DNA of 64,000 nucleotides from Clavibacter sp. B3I6 (lineage in GTDB: Bacteria > Actinomycetota > Actinomycetes > Actinomycetales > Microbacteriaceae), in NCBI RefSeq assembly GCF_030816895.1, contig NZ_JAUSYL010000001.1:1488001-1552000 (forward strand). Direction: 5' to 3'. Below are positions 1-8,020 of this stretch, one piece after another (the stretch's first letter is position 1; each line of letters begins with the position of its first letter). The notes below the pieces were generated by a model. That model did not search any database, had not been told where the DNA came from, and saw only the letters and a program-made list of their open reading frames with translations. Both the position numbers and the translations under genes were made by a program.

Positions 1-782
1 ACGATGCTCGGCAGCGCCTCGCCCGCCCGCGCCGCGCGGTCCTGCAGATCGACCGCGCGCACGGCGGCCTCGACGTCGAGCTGACCCGCCTCGAGGAAGT
101 CCACGGGGCGGCGGGTCGACCACAGCGTGCCCGCGGCCACGCCCTCGAGCTCGAGCAGGAAGCCGATCGCCGAGGTGCCGCCGCCGACCACGAGCACGCG
201 GAGGCCGCGGAGGTCCGCCGCCGACCGGTAGCCGGACGTGTGCAGCTGCCGCCCGCGGAACGTCGCGAGACCCGGGTACGACGGGATGAAGGGCGCGCCC
301 CACGTGCCCGTGGCGTTGACGACGAGGCGCGCGACGCGGTCGCCGTCGCTGGCCCGCACGAGCAGCGGCGTGGCCGAGTCCGAGGGGTGCGCGGCCCGGC
401 GGCGCGACGCGGCGGGCGGCGGAACGTCCGCGTCGAGCACGGCGCGGACCTCGACCGGGCGCGCGACCCGCAGGTCGAAGTGCTCCTCGTAGCGCGCGTA
501 GTGGTCCCGGACGACGTCCCGCGCGGGGAGGCGCCGGTCGGCCGTCTCGAACGAGATGCCGAGCTCGGCCATGCCGGGGAGGTCGGCGACGCGGTGGGCG
601 GATCCGAGGCGGAGCGCGGCCCAGCGGTGCTGCCAGGCGCCGCCCGTGGCGGGACCCCGGTCCAGCACGACCGCGTCGGTCCCCATCCGGAGCCCGAGCC
701 GCTGCAGGTGGTACGCGACCGAGAGGCCGGCCTGCCCGGCTCCGATGACCACGACCTGGGTGTCAGCGGGCTCGGAGGTCAT
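1..782 (-). CDS. FAD-dependent monooxygenase / flavoprotein (3' end outside window)
   Basis: Reading leftward from an ATG at 782, the protein opens with a Rossmann dinucleotide motif (VVVIGAGQAG, glycines at about residues 14, 16 and 19), followed by a GGAW segment typical of flavin monooxygenases of the FMO/Baeyer-Villiger type. A second nucleotide-binding motif (VLVVGGGTSA) lies near residue 195 and would bind NAD(P)H. The frame is open to the window edge, so the C-terminus is missing. It probably oxygenates a small organic substrate or a hydroxamate precursor; the substrate cannot be read from the sequence. The gene is divergent from the DUF3073 gene, so the 783-988 interval should hold both promoters. 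The family call is solid, the exact reaction is not. Confidence 0.8.
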   Translation of the reverse strand, partial: MTSEPADTQVVVIGAGQAGLSVAYHLQRLGLRMGTDAVVLDRGPATGGAWQHRWAALRLGSAHRVADLPGMAELGISFETADRRLPARDVVRDHYARYEEHFDLRVARPVEVRAVLDADVPPPAASRRRAAHPSDSATPLLVRASDGDRVARLVVNATGTWGAPFIPSYPGLATFRGRQLHTSGYRSAADLRGLRVLVVGGGTSAIGFLLELEGVAAGTLWSTRRPVDFLEAGQLDVEAAVRAVDLQDRAARAGEALPSI

Positions 783-988
783 GGGACGACCAGGCTAGTG
801 CCCGCCCCCGCGTGGATCCCGACCGCCGGGGCGAGCCGGTGTGATGCCCCGGCACCTCCCGCCGAGGAGGACACGCCCGGGACGCCGAAGGCCACATGTT
901 AGGGTAGCCCCTAGGTTTTCTCCAACCCTGTCCGCTGCATCCAGCGTTGTCACCGCCCGTCGGGGCCTGAGTCGTGAGGGGGTCTCGC

Positions 989-1198
989 ATGGGGCGCGGC
1001 CGTCAAAAAGCTAAGCACACCAAGATCGCGCGAGAGCTGAAGTCGTTCAGTCCCAATGTGGACTACACGCAGCTGGAGCGCGAGCTGACCACCCACGGGG
1101 CGGTCGACGAGCAGTACGCGGCCGAGGCCGCGAAGTGGGACGAGTACGCCGACGAGCCGGACGCCTACGTCCCGGGCGACGAGCAGAAGCGCGCCTGA
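989..1198 (+). CDS. DUF3073 family protein
   Basis: A 69-residue basic-then-acidic protein beginning MGRGRQKAKHTKIAREL, the signature opening of DUF3073, a small family restricted to actinobacteria and of unknown function. I chose the ATG at 989 rather than the in-frame GTG at 974 because family members start exactly at MGRGRQ and because a GAGGGGG Shine-Dalgarno-like stretch lies just upstream. The lysine/arginine-rich N-terminus could bind nucleic acid; the C-terminal half is rich in aspartate and glutamate. It is followed at once by a strong hairpin terminator, so it is transcribed alone. Family membership is confident; the role is unknown. Confidence 0.85.
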   Translation: MGRGRQKAKHTKIARELKSFSPNVDYTQLERELTTHGAVDEQYAAEAAKWDEYADEPDAYVPGDEQKRA

Positions 1199-1228
1199 TC
1201 CCGGACCGGCTGCGGCCGGTCGAGCAGC

Positions 1229-1256
1229 GGACCCGTCCTCGTCTCGAGGCGGGTCC
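1229..1256 (+). terminator. Hairpin terminator after the DUF3073 gene
   Basis: GGACCCG (1229-1235) pairs with CGGGTCC (1250-1256), and inside it CCTC pairs with GAGG around a five-base loop. It sits 31 bases past the DUF3073 stop and faces the 3' end of purM, so it may stop transcription from both sides. Confidence 0.7.
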
Positions 1257-1328
1257 GTCTCCGTGTGGGCGGCGTCCGTCTGCGTGCGGGCGGCGCGGCG
1301 CACGGCCGCAGCCTGCCCAGGCCGAGGA

Positions 1329-2439
1329 TCAGTCGCGGTAGCGGCCGGTGAGGCGCACGGCACCGCCGTCGACGCCCTTGGCGCCCTGCTCGAAGCCCGC
1401 GCCCGCCGGGGCCTCGCCCATGGCCACGCGTCCGGCCTCCCACGTCGGGATGCCGGCGGTCGTCAGCGCGCGCGCGATGCCGTCGGCGGCCGCGGCGTCG
1501 ACCACGGCGATCATGCCGATGCCCAGGTTCCAGGTGCCCTCCGTGCTCTCGAGGGTCGACCCGGCGATGCCGGCCAGCGCCCGGAACACCGCGGGCGGCG
1601 ACCACGTGGACCGCTCGACCTCGCTGTACGAGCCGCGGGGCAGCACACGCGCCAGGTTGGCCGCGATGCCGCCGCCTGTCACGTGGCTGAGGGAGTGCAC
1701 GCCCGGGCCGAGGTCCGGCTGCCCGAGCACGTCGAGGAGCGGCGTCGTGTAGAGGCGCGTCGGCTCGAGGAGCACCTCGCCGACCAGGCCGCCGAGCTCC
1801 GCGGAGGTGTCGCCGAAGCCGATGCCGGCGCCCTGGAGGATGTGGCGGACGAGCGAGAAGCCGTTGCTGTGGAGGCCGCTGGAGGCGAGCGCCAGCACGA
1901 CGTCGCCGTCGCGCACGCGCTCGGATCCGAGGACGGAGTCGGCCTCGACCGCGCCGACCGCGGCGCCCGCCACGTCGTAGTCGTCCGGGCCGAGGAGGCC
2001 CGGGTGCTCCGCGGTCTCGCCGCCGACGAGCGCGGTCCCGGTGTCCGAGCAGGCGCGCGCGATGCCGGCGACGATGTCGGCGATGCGCGCGGGCACGACC
2101 CGGCCGCAGGCGATGTAGTCCGTCATGAAGAGGGGGCGCGCGCCGACCACGACGATGTCGTCGACGACCATGCCCACGAGGTCCTGGCCGATCGTGTCGT
2201 GCTTGTCGATCGCCTGGGCGATGGCGACCTTGGTGCCCACCCCGTCGGTGGAGGTCGCGAGGAGCGGATGGCGGAAGCGCGTGAGGGCGCTCGCGTCGAA
2301 GAGCCCCGCGAATCCGCCGAACCCGCCGATGACCTCGGGGCCGTGCGTGCGGGAGACGGCCTCCTTCATCAGCTGGACCGCGAGATCGCCGGCCTCCGTG
2401 TCGACGCCGGCCTCTGCATACGAGCTCTTGGTGGTCACC
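1329..2439 (-). CDS. purM: Phosphoribosylformylglycinamidine cyclo-ligase (AIR synthetase)
   Basis: PurM closes the imidazole ring of FGAM with ATP to give AIR, step 5 of de novo purine synthesis, in the cytoplasm. The protein of about 369 residues contains the family landmarks YAEAGVDTEAGD near the N-terminus, STDGVGTK, and the glycine-rich ATP region GGETAEHPG. I take the GTG at 2439 (VTTKSSYAEAG) as the start because PurM homology begins there; the frame is open further upstream, but that stretch overlaps the purF promoter region and shows no homology. The gene is divergent from purF across about 90 bases, so the two are probably controlled from one shared intergenic region. Confidence 0.95.
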
Positions 2440-2528
2440 TGAGACAGAGTAGCGGCCGGGCGCGTCGCTCCCGTGTGGGAGACTGGCCGCTCCCCCACCT
2501 CTTCTACTCTTCAGGAGTCAGCCGAAGC
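2440..2528. promoter_or_regulatory. Divergent purM/purF promoter region with inverted repeats
   Basis: The short gap between purM and purF contains AGCGGCC (2451-2457) inverted as GGCCGCT (2485-2491). A nested imperfect dyad lies within it: GTGTGGGAG (2473-2481) against CTCCCCCAC (2490-2498). TACTCT at 2505-2510 is a plausible -10 box for purF, and AGGAG at 2513-2517 precedes the purF ATG. A regulator for both genes could bind here; that is inference. Confidence 0.45.
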
Positions 2529-3989
2529 ATGTGCGGCATCGTCGGCGTCGTATCGTCCGAACCCGTCAACCAACTCGTCTACGACAGCCTCCTGCTCCTG
2601 CAGCACCGCGGGCAGGACTCCACCGGCATCGCCACCGCCGAGGGCAACACCTTCCACGTGAAGAAGCTGAGCGGCCAGGTCCGCGAGGCGTTCCGCACGC
2701 GGGACATGCGCTCGCTCCTCGGCACCATGGGCCTCGGCCACGTCCGCTACGCCACCCGTGGCAGCGCCGCCGACGAGGACGAGGCGCAGCCGTTCTACGT
2801 GAACGCGCCCTACGGCATCGTCCTCGTGCACAACGGCAACCTCACCAACACGCGCGAGCTCGCGCAGGAGCTCTTCCACGTGGATCGCCGCCACACGAAC
2901 ACGAGCTCCGACACGGAGCTGCTCGTCAACGTGCTCGCGCACGAGCTGCAGTCGCAGGTGTCCGGCCTGGCGCTGGATCCCGACCAGGTGTTCACCGCCG
3001 TCGAGCGCGTGCACGAGCGCGTGCAGGGCTCGTACGCGTCCATCGCGATGATCGCTGGGCACGGCATGCTCGCGTTCCGGGACCCGTTCGGGATCCGTCC
3101 GCTGACGCTCGGGCGCCGCGAGCTCGCGGGCGGGCGCATGGAGTGGGTGGTGGCGAGCGAGTCGCTCGTCATGGAGTCGCTCGGCTACGAGATCGTGCGC
3201 GACGTCGCACCCGGCGAGGCCGTCTTCATCACCATGGACGGCGTGATGCACTCCCGCCAGTGCCACCCGGCGCCGCGCCTCATCCCCTGCGCGTTCGAGT
3301 TCGTCTACCTCGCGCGGCCCGACTCGGTGATGTCGGGCATCAGCGTCTACGACGCGCGCCTGCGCATGGGCAACCGGCTCGCGGCGACCATCGCGGAGCA
3401 CAGCCCCGCGGGCGACATCGACGTCGTCATGCCGATCCCGGACTCGTCCCGGCCCTCGGCCATGCAGGTCGCGCAGACGCTCGGGATCGAGTACCGCGAG
3501 GGGTTCTACAAGAACCGCTACGTCGGCCGGACCTTCATCATGCCGGGGCAGGCGCAGCGCAAGAAGTCGGTGCGGCAGAAGCTCAACGCCATGAGCTCGG
3601 AGTTCAAGGGCAAGAACATCCTCATCGTCGACGACTCCATCGTGCGCGGCACGACCAGCCGCGAGATCGTCACGATGGCCCGGCAGGCCGGGGCGAACAA
3701 GGTGACGTTCACGTCCGCAGCTCCCCCGGTGCGCTACCCGCACGTGTACGGGATCAACATGCCGTCGCGGCAGGAGCTCATCGCGCACGGGCGCAAGATC
3801 CCCGAGATCGCGCAGGAGCTCGGCGCGGACCACCTCATCTACCAGGAGGTCGCCGACATGCGCGACGCCATAGTCGAGGGCTCGACGGGCGTCGAGGACC
3901 TCGAGATGAGCTGCTTCACGGGCGAGTACATCACCGGCAACGTGACGCCGGAGTACCTGTCCTGGCTGGAGCGCACGCAGCTCAGCTGA
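2529..3989 (+). CDS. purF: Amidophosphoribosyltransferase
   Basis: PurF makes the committed step of purine synthesis, replacing the pyrophosphate of PRPP with ammonia from glutamine to give phosphoribosylamine. The 486-residue protein starts MCGIVGVV, so the catalytic N-terminal-nucleophile cysteine is residue 2 and there is no propeptide. The glutaminase domain fills about the first 240 residues. The phosphoribosyltransferase domain carries the PRPP loop VDDSIVRGTT near residue 370. The reading frame is open far upstream, but the ATG at 2529 is fixed by the required exposed Cys2. The gene stands divergent from purM. No [4Fe-4S] assignment was attempted. Confidence 0.97.
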   Translation: MCGIVGVVSSEPVNQLVYDSLLLLQHRGQDSTGIATAEGNTFHVKKLSGQVREAFRTRDMRSLLGTMGLGHVRYATRGSAADEDEAQPFYVNAPYGIVLVHNGNLTNTRELAQELFHVDRRHTNTSSDTELLVNVLAHELQSQVSGLALDPDQVFTAVERVHERVQGSYASIAMIAGHGMLAFRDPFGIRPLTLGRRELAGGRMEWVVASESLVMESLGYEIVRDVAPGEAVFITMDGVMHSRQCHPAPRLIPCAFEFVYLARPDSVMSGISVYDARLRMGNRLAATIAEHSPAGDIDVVMPIPDSSRPSAMQVAQTLGIEYREGFYKNRYVGRTFIMPGQAQRKKSVRQKLNAMSSEFKGKNILIVDDSIVRGTTSREIVTMARQAGANKVTFTSAAPPVRYPHVYGINMPSRQELIAHGRKIPEIAQELGADHLIYQEVADMRDAIVEGSTGVEDLEMSCFTGEYITGNVTPEYLSWLERTQLS

Positions 3990-4025
3990 CCGGCGGTCGA
4001 CGCGGGCCGGGGCGGACGGGACCGG

Positions 4026-4334
4026 TCAGGCGTCCGGCTCGCCGGGCTCGCGCTCGGCCGTGAGCACGCGGGAGCGGCGCGAGGCCGCACGGTCGAGCGC
4101 CAGCGCGAGGAGGGCTGCGAGGCCGCCGAAGAGGACGACCGCGAACAGCGCGAGGAACGCGAGGACCTGCGCCTCCGAGAACTCGGGGTTCGGCGGGAAC
4201 GTGAGCGTGAGGACCATCGCGACGACGAGGCCGAGCACGGCGCCGACGCCCATGAAGCGGAAGTAGCGGGGGGACCGCCGCACGAGGACCTCGGTGCGGC
4301 GCTCGTCGTCGGGCTGGGGGCGGGCGTCGGTCAT
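4026..4334 (-). CDS. Small two-helix membrane protein
   Basis: A 102-residue protein with a hydrophilic N-terminus (about 30 residues with VLVRRSPRYFRFMG) and two transmembrane segments, GAVLGLVVAMVLTLTF and a second of about 25 residues beginning VLAFLALFAVVLFG. A charged C-terminal tail follows. The ATG at 4334 was chosen because the hydrophilic region just inside it resembles similar small membrane proteins of related actinobacteria, and GAGAAT lies exactly six bases upstream, suggesting a leaderless transcript. It is convergent with purF and has no recognisable catalytic residues. Function unknown. Confidence 0.7.
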   Translation of the reverse strand: MTDARPQPDDERRTEVLVRRSPRYFRFMGVGAVLGLVVAMVLTLTFPPNPEFSEAQVLAFLALFAVVLFGGLAALLALALDRAASRRSRVLTAEREPGEPDA

Positions 4335-4428
4335 GGATCCATTCTCCCCCGGGGCGCGGACGGGCGCCGCACCGGGAGCCCGGCGCACAGGCGCGCGTGA
4401 GGTCGTCGGCCGAGCGGCCGGCGTCGCC

Positions 4429-4809
4429 TCAGCGGTCGGCGGACAGCTGCCACGGCACGGGCAGGAGGCCGCGGAGGTCGGCGCGGAGGCCGGACGCGCG
4501 GACGGCCCCCGCCTCGACGCCCGCGTCCCAGGTGGTGCCGCCCGTCGCGAGCGCGATCCACGTGGCGGGGTCGGTCTCGATGACGTTCGGGGGCGTGCCG
4601 CGCGTGTGACCCGGCCCCTCGATGCACTGCACGGCCCCGAACGGCGGGACGCGCACCTCGACCGTGCCGCCGGGCGCGAGGTCGGCCAGCGACTGCAGCA
4701 GGAACCGGACGGCGGTGGCGCGCGTCTCGCGGTCGGCGTCGGCGCCCTGTGCGAGCGCGGCCCGCACGGCGGGCTGTCCGACGGTGGGGTGGATGCGCGC
4801 CTTGGCCAT
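4429..4809 (-). CDS. Sterol-carrier-family-like small protein
   Basis: A 126-residue soluble protein starting MAKARIHPTVGQPAVRAAL and containing GGTVEVRVPPFGAVQCIEGP and PNVIETDPATWIALATG. These patterns match the actinobacterial family named sterol carrier family protein, which by fold resembles SCP2 lipid-binding domains and the C-terminal domain of mycothiol-dependent isomerases. The ATG at 4809 is the first credible start and is preceded by CATCCT plus six G residues, again compatible with a leaderless message. Proximity to purF/purD is typical of the family, but a purine role is not shown. No catalytic residues are evident. Confidence 0.7.
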   Translation of the reverse strand: MAKARIHPTVGQPAVRAALAQGADADRETRATAVRFLLQSLADLAPGGTVEVRVPPFGAVQCIEGPGHTRGTPPNVIETDPATWIALATGGTTWDAGVEAGAVRASGLRADLRGLLPVPWQLSADR

Positions 4810-5188
4810 CCCCCCAGGATGCCAGAGCGCCGCACCCGCGGCCGCCGGATCCGGCGCGCGGCACCCCTCCAAATGGGGCGTCGCCGCGTGTCCGCATTTA
4901 GGGGGACATCCATTACCATTCATGGAAGTGCTCCGCGGTGACACGACCCGCGCGGCACGGCAGGACGCCCCGACCCTCCTGCTGCCTCCCGAGGCGGCGG
5001 GAGGGTGGGGACGATGCGCCTCCCGGCGGACCCGAAGAACGCCGGACGAGGCAGGGAGCCGACCCACCCCGTTCCCGCGGAGGGTCGGCCTCCCGCCCCC
5101 GCGCCCCCTCCCCGGAGCGCGCATGCGGCGCATCCGCGGGCCCTCCCGGAGCCCGGCCCGGCAGGGTCCGCGTCGATAGGGTGGGGGC
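4810..5188. other. Intergenic region upstream of purD with an isolated hairpin
   Basis: No convincing gene. 4872-4925 is an unusually AT-richer patch with repeated CCAT/ATGG words, probably part of the promoter of the leftward sterol-carrier gene. At 4974-5005 a strong hairpin forms: CCCTCC and GCTGCCTC pair with GAGGCGGC and GGGAGGG around a two-base loop. It follows no gene 3' end. The right end carries the purD -10 box. Confidence 0.5.
5177..5188 (+). promoter_or_regulatory. Leaderless -10 box of purD
   Basis: TAGGGT (5177-5182) is followed by exactly six bases and then the GTG start of purD, the spacing expected when transcription starts at the first base of the start codon. No Shine-Dalgarno sequence is present, which fits a leaderless transcript. 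Confidence 0.55.
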
Positions 5189-6439
5189 GTGAAGATCCTG
5201 GTACTCGGTTCCGGTGCGCGCGAGCACGCCATCGTCACGGCCCTGCTCCGGGAGGACGCCGGGCACGACATCGTCGCCGCCCCCGGCAACGCGGGCATCG
5301 CCCGCGCGGTCCCCGTGGTGGCCATGGACATCGACGACCCCGCGGTCGTCGCCGAGCACGCGCTGGCCGAGGGCGTCGAGCTGGTCGTCGTGGGCCCCGA
5401 GGCGCCCCTCGTCGCGGGCGTCGCGGACGCGCTCCGCACCCGCGGCATCCCCGTCTTCGGGCCGGGCCGGGCCGCGGCCGCGCTCGAGGGATCCAAGACC
5501 TTCGCCAAGCGCATCATGGAGGAGGCGGGCGTCCCCACGGGCCGCGCCGCGCAGGCCGGGACGCTCGACCAGGTCGAGACAGCGCTCGACGCGTACGGCG
5601 CCCCCTACGTCATCAAGGCCGACGGCCTCGCCGCGGGCAAGGGCGTCCTCGTCACGGGCGACCGCGGCCTCGCGCTCGAGCACGCGCGCCACTACCTCGG
5701 CCAGGGCACCGTGCTCGTCGAGGAGTTCCTCGCCGGGCAGGAGGTGTCGCTCTTCCTCCTCTCGGACGGCCACGACGTGCTCCCCCTCTCCCCCGCCCAG
5801 GACTACAAGCGCCTGGGCGACGGCGACGCGGGACCCAACACGGGCGGCATGGGCGCCTACTCGCCGCTGCCGTGGCTGCCCGCCGGGTTCGTCGACGAGG
5901 TCATCGACACCATCGCGCTGCCCACCGTGCGGAAGCTCGCGGAGGAGCAGACGCCGTTCATCGGGCTGCTCTACTGCGGGCTCATCCTCACCTCGGACGG
6001 GATCCGGGTCATCGAGTTCAACGCGCGCTTCGGGGATCCGGAGACGCAGGTCGTGCTGCCGCGCCTCGTCACCCCGCTGTCGCAGCTGCTGCTGGCCGCC
6101 GCGTCCGGCGAGCTCGGCGGCGTGCCGCGTCCGGAGTTCTCCGACGACGTCGCCGTCACCGTGGTCCTCGCGAGCGAGGGCTACCCGGAGTCGCCGCGGA
6201 CGGGGCGGGCGATCTCGGGCCTCGAGGACGCCGCACGCGTCCCCGGCGTGAGCGTCGCCCACGCCGCCACGGCCGAGTCGGAGGGCGGCCTCGTCGCCAC
6301 CGGCGGGCGCGTGCTGAGCGTCGTCGCCACGGGCGCCAGCTTCGAGGAGGCGCGATCCCGGGTCTACGAGGCCGTGGACCGGATCGGGCTCGACGGGTCC
6401 CAGCACCGCACCGACATCGCCGCGCAGGTCATCCGATGA
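5189..6439 (+). CDS. purD: Phosphoribosylamine-glycine ligase (GAR synthetase)
   Basis: PurD ligates glycine to phosphoribosylamine with ATP, step 2 of purine synthesis. The 416-residue protein shows the classic start KILVLGSGAREHAI, the ATP-grasp segment KADGLAAGKGV near residue 145, and AQDYKRLGDGDAGPNTGGMG, all diagnostic. Length matches the family. The GTG at 5189 aligns with the normal N-terminus, and a -10 box sits six bases before it. The stop overlaps the start of purC (ATGA), so the two are translated as a coupled pair. Confidence 0.97.
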   Translation: MKILVLGSGAREHAIVTALLREDAGHDIVAAPGNAGIARAVPVVAMDIDDPAVVAEHALAEGVELVVVGPEAPLVAGVADALRTRGIPVFGPGRAAAALEGSKTFAKRIMEEAGVPTGRAAQAGTLDQVETALDAYGAPYVIKADGLAAGKGVLVTGDRGLALEHARHYLGQGTVLVEEFLAGQEVSLFLLSDGHDVLPLSPAQDYKRLGDGDAGPNTGGMGAYSPLPWLPAGFVDEVIDTIALPTVRKLAEEQTPFIGLLYCGLILTSDGIRVIEFNARFGDPETQVVLPRLVTPLSQLLLAAASGELGGVPRPEFSDDVAVTVVLASEGYPESPRTGRAISGLEDAARVPGVSVAHAATAESEGGLVATGGRVLSVVATGASFEEARSRVYEAVDRIGLDGSQHRTDIAAQVIR

Positions 6440-7368
6440 GCGCCGCGGGCACGGGCGCCGCCCCCGCCGGGCACGCCTCGGAGTGGGAGCTGCCGGGCTG
6501 GGAGCACGCCTACTCGGGCAAGGTGCGGGAGCTGTTCAGCCCCGCGATCGACGACACGGAGGACCGCGCCCTCGAGGGCGAGCCGCACGTGCTGGTCGTC
6601 GCGACCGACCGGGTGAGCGCGTACGACTTCGCGCTCGAGCCGGGCATCCCCGGCAAGGGCGAGCTCCTCACGCAGCTGAGCCTCTGGTGGTTCGACCGGC
6701 TCGACGTGCCGAACCACCTGGTCGACCGCGCCACGCTCGACCGCATCGGCATCCCCGAGCAGGTGCGGGGGCGCGCCATGCTCTGCCGCGTGCTCGAGAT
6801 GCTGCCCATCGAGTGCGTCGTGCGGGGCTACCTGGCCGGATCCGGCTGGGAGGAGTACCGCGAGCACGGCACCGTGTGCGGCATCCCGCTCCCCGCGGGC
6901 CTGCAGCAGGGCGACCGCCTGCCGGAGCCCATCTACACGCCGGCCTGGAAGGCGCCGCAGGGCGAGCACGACGAGAACATCACGTTCGCGCGCACCGAGG
7001 AGCTCGTGGGGCACGAGGAGGCCGCGCGGCTGCGGGACCTGTCGCTCGACGTCTACCGCCGCGCGTCGGCGGTGGCCGAGGAGCGCGGGGTGATCCTCGC
7101 GGACACGAAGTTCGAGTTCGGCATCGACCCGCGCACGGGCATCACGACGCTCGCCGACGAGGTGCTCACGAGCGACTCGTCGAGGTACTGGGACGCCGAG
7201 GCGCACGCCACCGGCAACCGCACCGACAGCTTCGACAAGCAGATCGTGCGGGACTGGCTCGCCGCGAACTGGGACCGCACCGGCACGCCGCCGGTGCTGC
7301 CGCCCGAGATCGTGGCGCGCACGGCGGAGCGGTACCGGGAGCTCATCGCGCGGCTCACGGGGCGCTAG
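6436..7368 (+). CDS. purC: Phosphoribosylaminoimidazole-succinocarboxamide synthase
   Basis: PurC condenses CAIR with aspartate to SAICAR, step 8 of the pathway. The 310-residue protein contains SGKVRELF near residue 28, ATDRVSAYDF, and CVVRGYLAGSGWEEY, all SAICAR synthase landmarks. It is of the longer type found in actinobacteria and yeast rather than the short E. coli type. The ATG at 6436 overlaps the purD stop by four bases. The gene ends in a GC-rich low-complexity gap facing a convergent small gene. Confidence 0.96.
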   Translation: MSAAGTGAAPAGHASEWELPGWEHAYSGKVRELFSPAIDDTEDRALEGEPHVLVVATDRVSAYDFALEPGIPGKGELLTQLSLWWFDRLDVPNHLVDRATLDRIGIPEQVRGRAMLCRVLEMLPIECVVRGYLAGSGWEEYREHGTVCGIPLPAGLQQGDRLPEPIYTPAWKAPQGEHDENITFARTEELVGHEEAARLRDLSLDVYRRASAVAEERGVILADTKFEFGIDPRTGITTLADEVLTSDSSRYWDAEAHATGNRTDSFDKQIVRDWLAANWDRTGTPPVLPPEIVARTAERYRELIARLTGR

Positions 7369-7426
7369 GCGCTCGGGGCGCCGGGCATTCGGGGCGCTAG
7401 GCGCTCCGGGCGGCGGGTGCCGGCTG

Positions 7427-7460
7427 TCGGCGGTCGGCGGTCGGCGGCGGCGGCGGCGGC
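7427..7460. repeat. Low-complexity CGG-rich repeat
   Basis: Repeated GGCGGTC and GGC units fill the gap between the convergent purC and His-rich genes. It is a simple-sequence tract with no clear terminator hairpin; length variation between strains would be expected. Confidence 0.5.
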
Positions 7461-7484
7461 GGGCACGATGGCCGCCGCGTCCGG

Positions 7485-7766
7485 CTACAGGTGGTCGTAG
7501 CCGCGGACGACGCGGTCGATCGCGATCTCCGCGACCTCGCGCGCGTCCTGCTCGGGCAGCGCGTCGAGCGCGCCCTCGATGTCCTGGCCGCCCATCCGGA
7601 GCACGGCGAGCCGCTCGAACTCCTCCACGGCCTCGGGGGAGGGCTGGCCGTCCGCGGCGGCGGCGCCGTCGGGGCCCGTCGTCGTGGGCGTCCCGTCGGC
7701 GTGGTCGGCGTGCTCCGCGTGGTCGGCGTGGTCGGCGTGCTCCGCGTGGTCGGCGTGCTCGTGCAT
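7485..7766 (-). CDS. Histidine-rich small acidic protein
   Basis: A 93-residue protein whose first 25 residues are an almost perfect repeat of HAD and HAE triplets (MHEHADHAEHADHADHAEHA and onward), encoded by a tandem DNA repeat at about 7700-7762. The rest is an acidic helical domain with LRMGGQDIEGALDALPEQD. A strong GGAGGGG Shine-Dalgarno sits seven bases before the ATG at 7766. Regular His/Asp spacing suggests transition-metal binding, as in nickel, zinc or copper chaperones, but no known family is recognised. It stands between purC and the acyl-CoA dehydrogenase fusion and is transcribed alone. Confidence 0.7.
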   Translation of the reverse strand: MHEHADHAEHADHADHAEHADHADGTPTTTGPDGAAAADGQPSPEAVEEFERLAVLRMGGQDIEGALDALPEQDAREVAEIAIDRVVRGYDHL

Positions 7767-7971
7767 GGGGTCCCCTCCGGTCGTGCGTGGGCGGTGCGGA
7801 TCGCGCTCCGGCCCTGCCGCCAGGGTCCCACACCGGCGTGACCGGGGGATCCGATGGCGACAGGCTGCCACATCCCCCGTGCCGCCGGAGCAGCACTCCC
7901 ACGAAGGGGTCAGATCCGTCGCGCGTCCCGGGGACGACGGAGGGGCGCGGCGCTTGTAGGTTCGACAGGCA

Positions 7972-7990
7972 GACCGGACACCGTCCGGTC
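7972..7990. promoter_or_regulatory. Perfect palindrome, candidate operator before the fusion gene
   Basis: GACCGGAC (7972-7979), three bases, then GTCCGGTC (7983-7990): a perfect 8+8 inverted repeat 30 bases before the ATG of the fusion gene. The shape resembles TetR-type operators, but no TetR gene is adjacent; it could also be an RNA hairpin. Confidence 0.4.
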
Positions 7991-8020
7991 AACCCCCTTG
8001 ACGAAGTGGCCCCCTTCAAG

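Noticed and set aside
1263..2528. Upstream extension of the purF frame by over 400 codons
   Set aside because: It runs antisense through purM and would bury the Cys2 nucleophile that must be N-terminal in PurF.
7698..7762. CRISPR-like array
   Set aside because: The short repeats are coding HAD/HAE triplets without spacers; no cas gene is present anywhere in the window.
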